Source of the DNA: Firmicutes bacterium CAG:238
Lineage (GTDB): Bacteria > Bacillota > Clostridia > Peptostreptococcales > Anaerovoracaceae
Assembly: GCA_000435615.1 (NCBI GenBank)
Contig: FR881940.1
Span: 1-33,921, forward strand
Direction: 5' to 3'
Length of the DNA: 33,921 nucleotides
Below, in pieces: positions 1 to 7,985 of this stretch. The first letter of the stretch is position 1. Every line of letters begins with the position of its first letter. The notes beneath the pieces are model-generated. The model saw only the letters and a list, made by a program, of their open reading frames with translations. It had not been told where the DNA came from and made no database searches. Position numbers and translations under genes: made by a program.

Positions 1-47
1 AAATTTACAGACTTTTTTTCACAGTCTCACTTGATGCACATTTTGCT

Positions 48-1784
48 TTATTTATTATTCATCGACAGGCTCCATTCCTCGAGATTGGTGTGGAGCAGTT
101 TGTGTGCACGATCGGAAAGCGGTTCTCCGAGGAATTCCTCATAGGTAAGCTGTACGGCTTTGTTTTCGTGGGAAAACCTCAAATTGTTCACCTTATCAAG
201 CCCGTAAAGTTTCTTCGCTCTCTCGGAGGCAAGTTCCTGACCGTCTCTGAACGGTTGTCCGCCTCCGCCTACGCATCCTCCCGGACATGCCATGATTTCA
301 ACAAAATCATACTCTGCCTTTCCGCTTCTGACAGCGTCTATCAGTGCTCTTGCGTTGCCCAGACCGTTTGCTACGGCAACCTTAAGCTGTGTGCCCGCCA
401 AATCGAATTTCGCTTCTTTCCAGCCTTTCATGCCTCTGATTTCCTTGAAGGCATCAGGCTGCGGATTTTCGCCGGTTACAAGGTAGTATGCGCTTCTGAG
501 TGCTGCTTCCATAACGCCGCCGGTTGTTCCGAAAATCGTTGCGGCTCCGGAACCTTCTCCGAAAATGTCGTCAAACGGCATCTCAGTAAGATCCTGCGGT
601 TTAATGCTGTCACTTCTTATGAAGCGGTCGAGTTCTCTTGTTGTGAGCACAAGGTCAACATCTCTGCCGTGCTGGCTGTCATTTACCTCAGGAACCGTCA
701 TCTCATATTTCTTTGCAACACAAGGCATGATGGATACCGAGAAGATCCTATCGGGATCAATTCCGAGCTTGTAAGCGATAAAAGTCTTTGACATGCTGCC
801 GAACATCTGCTGCGGCGATTTCGCTGTGGATAAATCTTCTACCAGATCCGGATACTGCGTCTTTGCAAACCTTATCCAGCCCGGGCAGCACGAAGTAAAC
901 ATCGGCCATCTGTGGCGGTTTCTGTTTGCAAGTCTTCCGAGGAACTCACTGCCTTCTTCCATAATGGTAAGGTCCGCTGTGTAATTCGTATCGAAAACAT
1001 AGTCGATTCCGATTTTTTTGAGTGCACATACGAGCTTTCCGAGCGTTGCGTCCTTATCCTTAAGTCCAATCTGCTCGCCCCAGGCGGTTCTTACGGCCGG
1101 TGCAATCTGCACCATCGTGATGATGTCCGGATCCGCAAGCGCATCGTTTAAGTCAAATCTGTCGTCTCTTTCCCGCAAAGCCCCCACCGGGCAATGGGTA
1201 ATGCACTGTCCGCAAAGTGCACAGTCTACACTGTTAATATCGCTGTTGTCTCTTACGCCGATGGTAGTTCTGTATCCGGAGCCCGACAAATTCCATACAC
1301 CCAGCCCCTGTATTTTTTCGCAGACCTGTATGCAGCGCATGCATTTCACACACTTGGATGCGTCTCTTATGATCGGCATTTCCTTGTCCCACCGGTCGAT
1401 TTCGGCTGTGTTTTCGTAATCGCTTAAGATAATACCCAAATCGTTTGCGATCGTCTGCAATGTGCAGTTTCCGCTCTTGATGCAGCTTGCACAGTTCGTT
1501 TTGTGGTCGGAAAGAATCAGCTCAACATTGATTCTTCTGGTTCTCCTGACACGCGGACTGTTTGTCATAATTTCCATGCCGTCCTCGCAAACGGTGTTGC
1601 ATGCGGTTACCAGCTTTTCCATGCCTTTTATTTCAACGAGGCAGACTCTGCACGCGCCGATTTCGTTTAAATCTTTCAGATAGCAGAGATGCGGAATATG
1701 GATGCCGACCTTTTCTGCAGCTTCCATGATGGTGGTTCCGTCTTCAACAGCGATGTTCTGTCCGTTTATAATCAGTTTTACCAT
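48..1784 (-). CDS. hydA: [FeFe] hydrogenase, group A, catalytic subunit
   Basis: Cytoplasmic iron-only hydrogenase that interconverts H2 with protons and electrons. In order, the 578-aa protein shows a 2Fe-2S ferredoxin domain (C34, C45, C48, C62), a His-Cys3 4Fe-4S site (H94, C98, C101, C107), two 4Fe-4S clusters (C145/148/151/155 and C188/191/194/198), and the H-cluster domain. All three H-cluster signatures are intact: TSCCP at 297-301, MPCVAKKYE at 353-361 and EIMACPGGC at 496-504, so it should be active; C299 of TSCC matches the proton-transfer cysteine. A C-terminal small-subunit region follows. The ATG at 1784 was chosen over an upstream in-frame start because GGAGG lies 8 nt before it and residues MVKLIING start the ferredoxin fold. 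It overlaps the preceding flavoprotein gene by 7 nt, which suggests translational coupling and a shared complex. A weak hairpin without a clear T-run lies downstream at the window edge. Confidence 0.95.
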   Translation of the reverse strand: MVKLIINGQNIAVEDGTTIMEAAEKVGIHIPHLCYLKDLNEIGACRVCLVEIKGMEKLVTACNTVCEDGMEIMTNSPRVRRTRRINVELILSDHKTNCASCIKSGNCTLQTIANDLGIILSDYENTAEIDRWDKEMPIIRDASKCVKCMRCIQVCEKIQGLGVWNLSGSGYRTTIGVRDNSDINSVDCALCGQCITHCPVGALRERDDRFDLNDALADPDIITMVQIAPAVRTAWGEQIGLKDKDATLGKLVCALKKIGIDYVFDTNYTADLTIMEEGSEFLGRLANRNRHRWPMFTSCCPGWIRFAKTQYPDLVEDLSTAKSPQQMFGSMSKTFIAYKLGIDPDRIFSVSIMPCVAKKYEMTVPEVNDSQHGRDVDLVLTTRELDRFIRSDSIKPQDLTEMPFDDIFGEGSGAATIFGTTGGVMEAALRSAYYLVTGENPQPDAFKEIRGMKGWKEAKFDLAGTQLKVAVANGLGNARALIDAVRSGKAEYDFVEIMACPGGCVGGGGQPFRDGQELASERAKKLYGLDKVNNLRFSHENKAVQLTYEEFLGEPLSDRAHKLLHTNLEEWSLSMNNK

Positions 1785-3628
1785 TTTGTATTCCTCCCTC
1801 CTCTGAATGATCCGAAGCCGTGATAATCGCATCGCAGGCATCTTGATGCTTCCTGCATTGCTTCTTCAAGGCTCATTCCTTGTTCGACTTCATCGAAGTC
1901 ATTGCCTCTCTGGTTTGCGAATCTTTCTTTGAGTTCCGTTCTTCCGCAAGGCATATTGTCATCAGGAGTCGGAAGCGGAATATCCACATCGACTTCAATT
2001 TCATGGTTGAATCCGAGATAGGAGTCTATGTTTGCGGCCGCAACCTTTCCTGCTGCAATCGCATTGATAACAGTTGAAGGTCCCGTTACGCAGTCACCGC
2101 CTGCATATGTACCCTTAACGTTTGCGATTACACTGCTTTTCTTTGCCTGGATGTTTCCGCGGAATACAGGAATTCCGTACTCTTCAAAGAATCGAATATC
2201 GGTTGCCTGTCCGATTGCGGAAATAATAATATCGCATGGGATCTTTTCTTCCGGCTCGGAAGAATCCATAGGCTTCGGTCTTCCCGAATTATCCGCTTTC
2301 CCGGCAATCTGCGGCTTCACCCAAAGAGCCTCAACTTCACCGCGTTTATTGGTTTCTATTCTCGAAGGTGTCTTGAGTTGCAAGAGGTTACAGCCTTCTG
2401 CAATTGCCCCGCCGATTTCGTCAGGAAGTGCGGTCATGTCATCTCTTCTTCTTCTGTAAACGATGCTTACATCCGTCGCTCCGAGGCGTTTTGCTGTTCT
2501 TGCCACATCCATTGCCACGTTGCCGCCGCCGATTACCACAACCACTTTGTCGCGGAAGTCCGGCATAGCATCGTCTCCGATGCCTCTGAGCATTTCAACT
2601 GCCGGAATTACGCCTTTTGCGTATTCTCCCGGTATGCCGATGCTCTTCGCATTATGGGAACCGATTGAAATATAGGCTGCATCGAAATTATTTCTGATTT
2701 CCGCCATGGCTTCCGGAGTCGAAACATCGTAATCGGTTTTTACTTCAATTCCGGTGGAAAGAATTGCATCGATATCCCACTGAAGTCTTTCTCTCGGCAA
2801 GCGGTAGCTCGGAATTCCGTAGCGCAGCATTCCGCCGAGTTGTGCCCTCTTTTCGTATACGGTTACTTTGTGCCCCATAATGGCAAGGAAGAACGCTGCA
2901 CTCAAGCCTGACGGACCTCCGCCGATAACCGCAATCTTTTTGTTTGTGCTGTCCATTTTTTCCGGTACGGGAACCGTGCCGCAGTTGTCAACTGCATAGC
3001 GCTTGAGTCCTCTGATATTTACCGGTGCGTCGATAAGCGTTCTTCTGCATCTTTGCTCGCAAGGATGTTCGCAAATCAACGCACAGACAGTTGGAAACGG
3101 ATTGTCCTTTCGAATCAGTCTTACCGCATCCGCATATCTTTCGCTTCTGAGAAGCGCCACATAGCCCGGTACATCCACGCCTGCAGGACACATCGCCACA
3201 CAAGGCACCGGCTGCGCCTGATTGCGTATTCTGTCGGTACAGGTATGGTTCAAAATATGGGACTCAAAGTCCTCCCTGTATCCTTTCAGCCCTCTGAGTA
3301 CCATGTTTGCGGCTTCGGTACCGATGGCACAGTCCGCCGAAACACTGATGGCCTCCGCTGTTCTTTCCAAAAGTTTCAGCTTGTCCATTTCCGTTTCATT
3401 GTCAATATCAACGATATCGTCGATGATATGCTGCAGTTGGCCAAGTCCGACACGGCAAGGCACACATTTACCGCAGCTTTGCGAATGACAAAGTCTCAGG
3501 AAAGAAGCCGTCAAGTCAACCGGGCACTGTCCCGGCGGGCTTGCGATGATTCTTCTCTCCAAATCTTTGTAAAGACCTTCCATGGTCTTTTGAGCAGTAT
3601 CGTGTGATTTAATGTATAATCTATTCAC
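1778..3628 (-). CDS. NuoF-tail/GltD-like NAD(P)H oxidoreductase, probable hydrogenase partner
   Basis: Probable FAD-dependent electron-transfer subunit linking the adjacent hydrogenase to NAD(P)H. The N-terminal ~130 residues resemble only the C-terminal 4Fe-4S part of NuoF (SCGKCVPC at 51-58, fourth Cys probably C100), without the NuoF FMN/NADH Rossmann domain. The rest is a glutamate-synthase small-subunit fold: N-terminal iron-sulfur domain (C143, C147, C182, C186, C190, C194), FAD motif GGGPSG at 236-241, second dinucleotide motif GGGN at 367-370 followed by the basic run YRRRRDDM, and the typical RCLRCD tail. The basic run hints at NADPH preference, as in GltD (inference). Start is GTG with GGAGG 7 nt upstream; it overlaps the transporter stop as GTGA and the hydA start by 7 nt. 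No GltB large subunit, NuoE or complete NuoF gene is nearby. It could be annotated simply as 'NADPH-dependent glutamate synthase beta chain', which would miss its context. Confidence 0.88.
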   Translation of the reverse strand: MNRLYIKSHDTAQKTMEGLYKDLERRIIASPPGQCPVDLTASFLRLCHSQSCGKCVPCRVGLGQLQHIIDDIVDIDNETEMDKLKLLERTAEAISVSADCAIGTEAANMVLRGLKGYREDFESHILNHTCTDRIRNQAQPVPCVAMCPAGVDVPGYVALLRSERYADAVRLIRKDNPFPTVCALICEHPCEQRCRRTLIDAPVNIRGLKRYAVDNCGTVPVPEKMDSTNKKIAVIGGGPSGLSAAFFLAIMGHKVTVYEKRAQLGGMLRYGIPSYRLPRERLQWDIDAILSTGIEVKTDYDVSTPEAMAEIRNNFDAAYISIGSHNAKSIGIPGEYAKGVIPAVEMLRGIGDDAMPDFRDKVVVVIGGGNVAMDVARTAKRLGATDVSIVYRRRRDDMTALPDEIGGAIAEGCNLLQLKTPSRIETNKRGEVEALWVKPQIAGKADNSGRPKPMDSSEPEEKIPCDIIISAIGQATDIRFFEEYGIPVFRGNIQAKKSSVIANVKGTYAGGDCVTGPSTVINAIAAGKVAAANIDSYLGFNHEIEVDVDIPLPTPDDNMPCGRTELKERFANQRGNDFDEVEQGMSLEEAMQEASRCLRCDYHGFGSFRGGRNTKW

Positions 3629-4575
3629 TTGCTTGCCTCCTTTTCTTCTGCTCCAATAACTTCTACATCTTTTGATTTTTTATTTTCAATGGTGCTGAAG
3701 TCGATTTCCATAATAAAAATACTCGCAACCATAAGAAAGGCACCTAAATATGATTTAAACGAAAGTATCTCGTGTGCAAATACCGCAGCGACTACGCCTG
3801 CAAATACCGGCTCAAGTGCAAAGATCACGCCTGTGTGAGATGCCGTTGTGTATTGCTGCGCAACAGGCTGCACGATGAATGCCACACCCGTACAAAATAC
3901 TGTAAGAAACAGTGCTGAAGCCCATATCGTCGCTGTCGTCGGAAAATGCGGAGTTTCAACAAGGAAGGACATAATGAGGTTCAATGTCCCGGTTACTCCC
4001 AGCTGGAATACCCCCATCTGATACGCATCCACTTCTTCATTCGACACCGCTTTCTCTGTAACAAGCAAATCAATAGCATAAGCGATTCCGCACATAATGC
4101 AAAGCAGGTCGCCCTTTAAATTATCTTTGTTGATCGAAAAATCATCATTCAGTGTGAGAAGTGCAATGCCTACAAGACACACAAGCACGACAACGGTCAG
4201 CTTCTTGTTCGGCTTTTCTTTCAGAAAAATCCACGCAAAAAGCGGTGTAAAAATAACCGTAAGTGCGCAAAGGAAACCGGAATTCGAAAGGGTTGTGTAT
4301 TTCACCCCGAAGGTGGCTCCTATGTACACGAACACCAATGCAATCCCAACGATTACACTGTACTTCAGTGTTGTTTTGTTTACGGTTTTAATCTTATTCC
4401 ATGAGAAAACCGCTGCGATTAAGAACGCCCCCAGGAACCGGAATGCGTTCAGCGTAAACGGATCCATGTCCGCAAGGCACAAATCCATCAAATAATAGGA
4501 AATTCCCCAACATAATGTTACCAAGATGAGCATGAAGTCTGCCTTCATCTGTTTGTTGTGATTCAGTTGCTGCAA
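3625..4575 (-). CDS. DMT-superfamily (EamA) transporter
   Basis: Integral membrane protein of the drug/metabolite transporter superfamily, 316 aa, with about ten hydrophobic segments in two EamA repeats; the first begins near residue 13 (LILVTLCWGISYYLMD) and the second near residue 155. The tail after the last helix is charged (ENKKSKDVEV onward). Substrate cannot be told from sequence. The start is TTG at 4575: GGGGAGG sits about 9 nt upstream, whereas the in-frame ATG nine codons later has no Shine-Dalgarno sequence. It begins 3 nt after the holA stop and ends in a GTGA overlap with the flavoprotein gene, so it is in the middle of an operon. A role in exporting an amino acid or metabolite linked to the redox pair is possible but unsupported. 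Confidence 0.85.
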   Translation of the reverse strand: MQQLNHNKQMKADFMLILVTLCWGISYYLMDLCLADMDPFTLNAFRFLGAFLIAAVFSWNKIKTVNKTTLKYSVIVGIALVFVYIGATFGVKYTTLSNSGFLCALTVIFTPLFAWIFLKEKPNKKLTVVVLVCLVGIALLTLNDDFSINKDNLKGDLLCIMCGIAYAIDLLVTEKAVSNEEVDAYQMGVFQLGVTGTLNLIMSFLVETPHFPTTATIWASALFLTVFCTGVAFIVQPVAQQYTTASHTGVIFALEPVFAGVVAAVFAHEILSFKSYLGAFLMVASIFIMEIDFSTIENKKSKDVEVIGAEEKEASK

Positions 4576-4578
4576 TTT

Positions 4579-5631
4579 TTATATCCTCCCCACCAATAGC
4601 TCAAGCGCAAGATTTTGCTCCAAAACGCCTGTTTTGATATTTCTGTCTATTTCGTAAAGCTGTACCAGTATTTCTTTGAGTTTGGTTTTTGTAAACCGGT
4701 CAGCCGCCTGTATTGCTTTTTTTATCCGAAATTCGTGAATTTTCATTATCTTGACGATTTCCGGCATCGACATTGCGTCTTCTTTGAATTCTTTGACCTC
4801 AAGGATAAGTTCAAATTGATTTATGAGCATTCCCGTTATCGCAAACACATCGCTTCCGGCGTTCAGCATGTTATGCATAATCTTAAATGCCACATCCTTT
4901 TTCTTGCCGGCCGCAGCATCCAGAAAATTGAAGATAAAAGTATCCATGTCTCCGTTTAATGCTGCCGAAACATCCTCAAGCCGTATTTCCATGCCGTCGC
5001 TGTGTGCGATTATCTTCTTAATGTCATTCTCAAGATTGAGGATTCTGTACTCGCCCTCTTTATTGAAATATCCGCTTTCCTCAATCATATAGCGCAGAAT
5101 GTCACGTTTGACCGCAATGCCCGCGGCTCGGAATCTTTTTTCCGCAAAAGCTGCAAGCTGTGCGTAATCCAATGCTGCAAAATCATACGATTGGCTTTTT
5201 TTCTTCAGTTCTTTGAAAAAATCGTTTTTTTCGCCGTCCGCGTCTGTCGAAAGAATCAGGATGGTCTGTTCGGACGGATTCTCCGCATAACCGAGAAGTG
5301 CTTCTTTGTCAGCCGTCGAAAAGCCTTTTGGGTTTATGGATTTCAGCAGCGAGTGATTCCTTACCCATACAACCCGCTTCTCTGAAAACATTGGAAAAGT
5401 CTCGCATGATGCAATGATCTCATCCACCGGCGTATTCTCATCGTCCGTTTTCACAAAGTCAAAAGAAAGTGCCGCCGGATTCACATATTTTTTTACTAAA
5501 GAAAGTGCCGCCCATTCGACCAGGTACTGTTCAATTCCGTACAAAAAAAGAACCGGTCCGAAATCATCACTTTTTAAGTCCGCACCGAACTTCTTGTATG
5601 CATGTTCCTGTTTGTCTTTTTTGTTTGCCAT
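4579..5631 (-). CDS. holA: DNA polymerase III delta subunit
   Basis: Clamp-loader subunit that opens the beta sliding clamp during replication. The 350-aa length and the run of family segments fit HolA: GPVLFLYGIEQYLVE near residue 25, then FPMFSEKRVVWVRN near 79-92 in the N-terminal AAA+-like domain, and the C-terminal collar helices ending in NLALELLVGRI. The ATG at 5631 has only a partial ribosome site (GGTGA). A near-consensus sigma-A promoter lies just upstream, and comEC ends 66 nt before, the usual Firmicutes comEC-holA order. rpsT, often next to holA in this phylum, is not present; instead the transporter and hydrogenase genes follow without a gap. Confidence 0.93.
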   Translation of the reverse strand: MANKKDKQEHAYKKFGADLKSDDFGPVLFLYGIEQYLVEWAALSLVKKYVNPAALSFDFVKTDDENTPVDEIIASCETFPMFSEKRVVWVRNHSLLKSINPKGFSTADKEALLGYAENPSEQTILILSTDADGEKNDFFKELKKKSQSYDFAALDYAQLAAFAEKRFRAAGIAVKRDILRYMIEESGYFNKEGEYRILNLENDIKKIIAHSDGMEIRLEDVSAALNGDMDTFIFNFLDAAAGKKKDVAFKIMHNMLNAGSDVFAITGMLINQFELILEVKEFKEDAMSMPEIVKIMKIHEFRIKKAIQAADRFTKTKLKEILVQLYEIDRNIKTGVLEQNLALELLVGRI

Positions 5632-5649
5632 AATAAATCACCAATGTAT

Positions 5650-5678
5650 ATTATACCTTTTATTTCTATGCATTTCAA
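5650..5678 (-). promoter_or_regulatory. Sigma-A promoter of the holA-DMT-gltD-like-hydA operon
   Basis: On the minus strand TTGAAA (5678-5673) and a perfect TATAAT (5655-5650) are separated by exactly 17 nt. It lies between the comEC stop and the holA start, so holA and the downstream redox genes can be transcribed independently of comEC. The expected start point is about 12 nt upstream of the holA ATG, giving a short leader. Confidence 0.8.
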
Positions 5679-5697
5679 TTGTTTTAAAATATATGCA

Positions 5698-7806
5698 TTA
5701 GAAATTTGTGTGTATTCTGATTTTTTTCTTGTCAAAGCTTATGCCGACTGCTCCATCCGTGTCGTTTCTGAACATCACGCAGCCGAACGCATCCAAAGTT
5801 TTCAAGGTTTCTTCCGACGGATGTCCATAATTGTTCCTGCCAACCTGTATGACTGCCGCATCAGGAGATACCGCACTTAGAAATTCCGGAGATGTGCTTG
5901 TTCTGCTTCCATGGTGCCCGATTTTGAGAATATCGGCTTTCAGCGTATCGGTTCCCACATAATGCTTGATTAATGCCCGCTCTCCTTCCTTGTCGAGATC
6001 CCCTGTAATAAGTACTTTATACCTGCCGTAATGAATTAAAAAAACGGAACAGTCCTTGTTCTCATCCTGCGTGCTGCCCTCGGGAAGTGTAAGCGGCCAT
6101 ACTGTCTCAATATACACATCTTCGGATATTCGCAAAGTCTTGCCTTTCGTCATTTCAGTGTAAATTTCACCTGTTTTCATGCATTCACTGAGTTCCGTAA
6201 GACCCTTGTAATGATCGGTGTGCCGATGCGTCGCGATTGCCGCATCCACCTTTGAAACCCCGTTTTTCAGGAGATAAGGTTTTAATTTGTTTTTCCCGAC
6301 ATTATATTCCGCTGCTCCGCCGCCGTCTATCAGGATGTTTTTTCCTCCCGCTTTGATGTGAACACAGTCGCCCTGCCCCACATCCACAAAAATAATGTCA
6401 TCATGCGTGAGCGGCGAATAGGAAAACCCTTCTCCCACCGCTGAAACAGCCAGAATGACCGCAAGAACACCTGCGATTTTCTTATATTCTTTCCTGCTTT
6501 TCATGATGCAGAAACTCTCTGACGCAGCGAAAAAAGTTGAAGTGATGAGGAACAGCACTGCAAAGAGCGGAGGCGATACCGCATTGGCCCCGAAAAGTCC
6601 GCCAAAGTTGACGACATGATTGACTTTTTCAAGCATCAGGGCAAAACCTTCCACAACCGGTCTTAAGAAATCATATCCACACCCTGCCGTGAAGGCACAA
6701 AATCCGGCTAACGCAGCCGGCACGAAATATCCCGTCATATAAATAATGGGAATATTGACAATAATACTTATGAAAGAGAAGTAATTAAACGAATATATTT
6801 GATAAACGAGCAGCCCTATGTTTACCGCGATGGCTGTCGCAAGGCTCTCCGGTACAACCTTCGGCATGACCGGTCTTAAGAAGGCTATTGATGTAATCGC
6901 AAGGAACGACATCTGAAAACCGCTGTCAAAAATCACATAAGGGTTCTTTGCAATCAAGATAAACGCGGAGGCACTCATTGCAGTAAGCATGTCATTGCGC
7001 CGATCTGTATATCGTCCTGCGGTGCTGACTGCAATCATCAATATCGCTCTTGTTGAAGAGGCGCTCCACATTGCAAGTGATCCGTACAGAAAAAGCATCG
7101 CAAGCAATGCCGCAAATGCCCCTGCACCTCTTCGTCTGCCTGCGAGTTTTTTGTAAATACCGTAAAGAATCCCCACATGCAGTCCGCTTACCGCCAGAAT
7201 ATGCGAGGTTCCGTTTTGGCGAAATTCTTCAGAGACGTCCTCTTCCATGAGGCTCGTGTCGCCGAAAAGAACACCCGAAATCATGCCCCTTGCATTGGCG
7301 GAAACACTTTGCAGGAACTCACTCCTTGCCCGGTAAATTGCTCTTTCGTACAAATCTGCCGGGGTAAATTGCGTTTCCACAATTTTGAATGTCCGTATCG
7401 CTGCGATTTTGCCGATTCCTTTGCTTTTGAGATATTTTCGGTAGTTGAAGCAGTGTGGATTTCCTGCCTCCGGCGCATCGCGAAGCACGGCTCTGAACGA
7501 AATGATGCTGCGTGACAAGCTGCAGGCATTGAGATTTTCATAGACGGAAACCAGTACATTTTCGCTGAAATCCACTTTTTTATCACCGTATGTTAAGAGC
7601 TTTATCTGCATGTCGGTCCTTCCGTCTTTGGATTGGATGCGCAGAATCTTGCCCGTGCAAGTAATCGCTTCGGATTCTCCCGGCGGAAGCTGTGCCGGTT
7701 TCAGCGGAATCCCCAAAGCATCGATAAATGCAAGCAATGTAAGTACAAGAATAAGAATAAAAAAGCATCTTCGTCTCATTTTTCCTCCGCGTTTTTCTCG
7801 GAGCAT
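5698..7806 (-). CDS. comEC: ComEC/Rec2 competence DNA channel protein
   Basis: Inner-membrane channel that takes single-stranded DNA into the cell during transformation. The 702-aa protein has an N-terminal membrane segment, an OB-like extracytoplasmic region (about residues 45-150), a multi-helix competence domain (about 170-440) containing SHILAVSGLHVG, and a C-terminal metallo-beta-lactamase-like domain. That last domain has an intact HRHTDH metal motif at 527-532 and later GDLD and KIGHHGS motifs, which suggests an active nuclease-type domain. comEA is not adjacent. Two starts are possible: ATG at 7806 (GGAGGGG about 10 nt upstream) or ATG at 7779 (GGAGG about 4 nt upstream). The predicted promoter would place the transcript start inside the first ribosome site, which favours 7779. 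Transcription diverges from the PBP gene. Confidence 0.93.
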   Translation of the reverse strand: MLREKRGGKMRRRCFFILILVLTLLAFIDALGIPLKPAQLPPGESEAITCTGKILRIQSKDGRTDMQIKLLTYGDKKVDFSENVLVSVYENLNACSLSRSIISFRAVLRDAPEAGNPHCFNYRKYLKSKGIGKIAAIRTFKIVETQFTPADLYERAIYRARSEFLQSVSANARGMISGVLFGDTSLMEEDVSEEFRQNGTSHILAVSGLHVGILYGIYKKLAGRRRGAGAFAALLAMLFLYGSLAMWSASSTRAILMIAVSTAGRYTDRRNDMLTAMSASAFILIAKNPYVIFDSGFQMSFLAITSIAFLRPVMPKVVPESLATAIAVNIGLLVYQIYSFNYFSFISIIVNIPIIYMTGYFVPAALAGFCAFTAGCGYDFLRPVVEGFALMLEKVNHVVNFGGLFGANAVSPPLFAVLFLITSTFFAASESFCIMKSRKEYKKIAGVLAVILAVSAVGEGFSYSPLTHDDIIFVDVGQGDCVHIKAGGKNILIDGGGAAEYNVGKNKLKPYLLKNGVSKVDAAIATHRHTDHYKGLTELSECMKTGEIYTEMTKGKTLRISEDVYIETVWPLTLPEGSTQDENKDCSVFLIHYGRYKVLITGDLDKEGERALIKHYVGTDTLKADILKIGHHGSRTSTSPEFLSAVSPDAAVIQVGRNNYGHPSEETLKTLDAFGCVMFRNDTDGAVGISFDKKKIRIHTNF

Positions 7807-7827
7807 TTTAATGAATCCCCTCCGTTA

Positions 7828-7856
7828 ATCATATACTATTTTACATTATTTTACAA
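7828..7856 (-). promoter_or_regulatory. Probable sigma-A promoter of comEC
   Basis: Minus-strand TTGTAA (7856-7851), 17-nt spacer, TATGAT (7833-7828). The implied transcript start near 7821 falls in the GGAGGGG sequence, so the leader would be very short. Confidence 0.5.
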
Positions 7857-7892
7857 CATTTAATTTAAACCGTTGGATAATATTGAAAATGT

Positions 7893-7921
7893 TTGTGTTT
7901 ATTTGGATGATATGGTATAAT
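7893..7921 (+). promoter_or_regulatory. Probable sigma-A promoter of the class A PBP gene
   Basis: Plus-strand TTGTGT (7893-7898), 17-nt spacer, perfect TATAAT (7916-7921), 64 nt before the PBP start. With the comEC promoter it makes a divergent regulatory region at 7807-7985, which holds no gene. Confidence 0.65.
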
Positions 7922-7985
7922 TTTGGTGTACGTATCTAAATATTTTGGATGAGATTATGAAATTTAAAGAAAGCGGGTGATTTGA

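Noticed and set aside
1..47. Possible terminator after hydA (AGACT and AGTCT on the minus strand)
   Set aside because: Only five base pairs and no T-run after the stem; the window ends before a better signal could be judged.
90..791. Plus-strand reading of 233 codons opposite hydA
   Set aside because: Covers the H-cluster coding region in reverse; no ribosome site or domain resemblance.
1778..3628. Annotation as an ordinary glutamate synthase small subunit
   Set aside because: The NuoF-type N-terminal iron-sulfur extension, missing GltB and translational overlap with hydA make a hydrogenase partner more likely.
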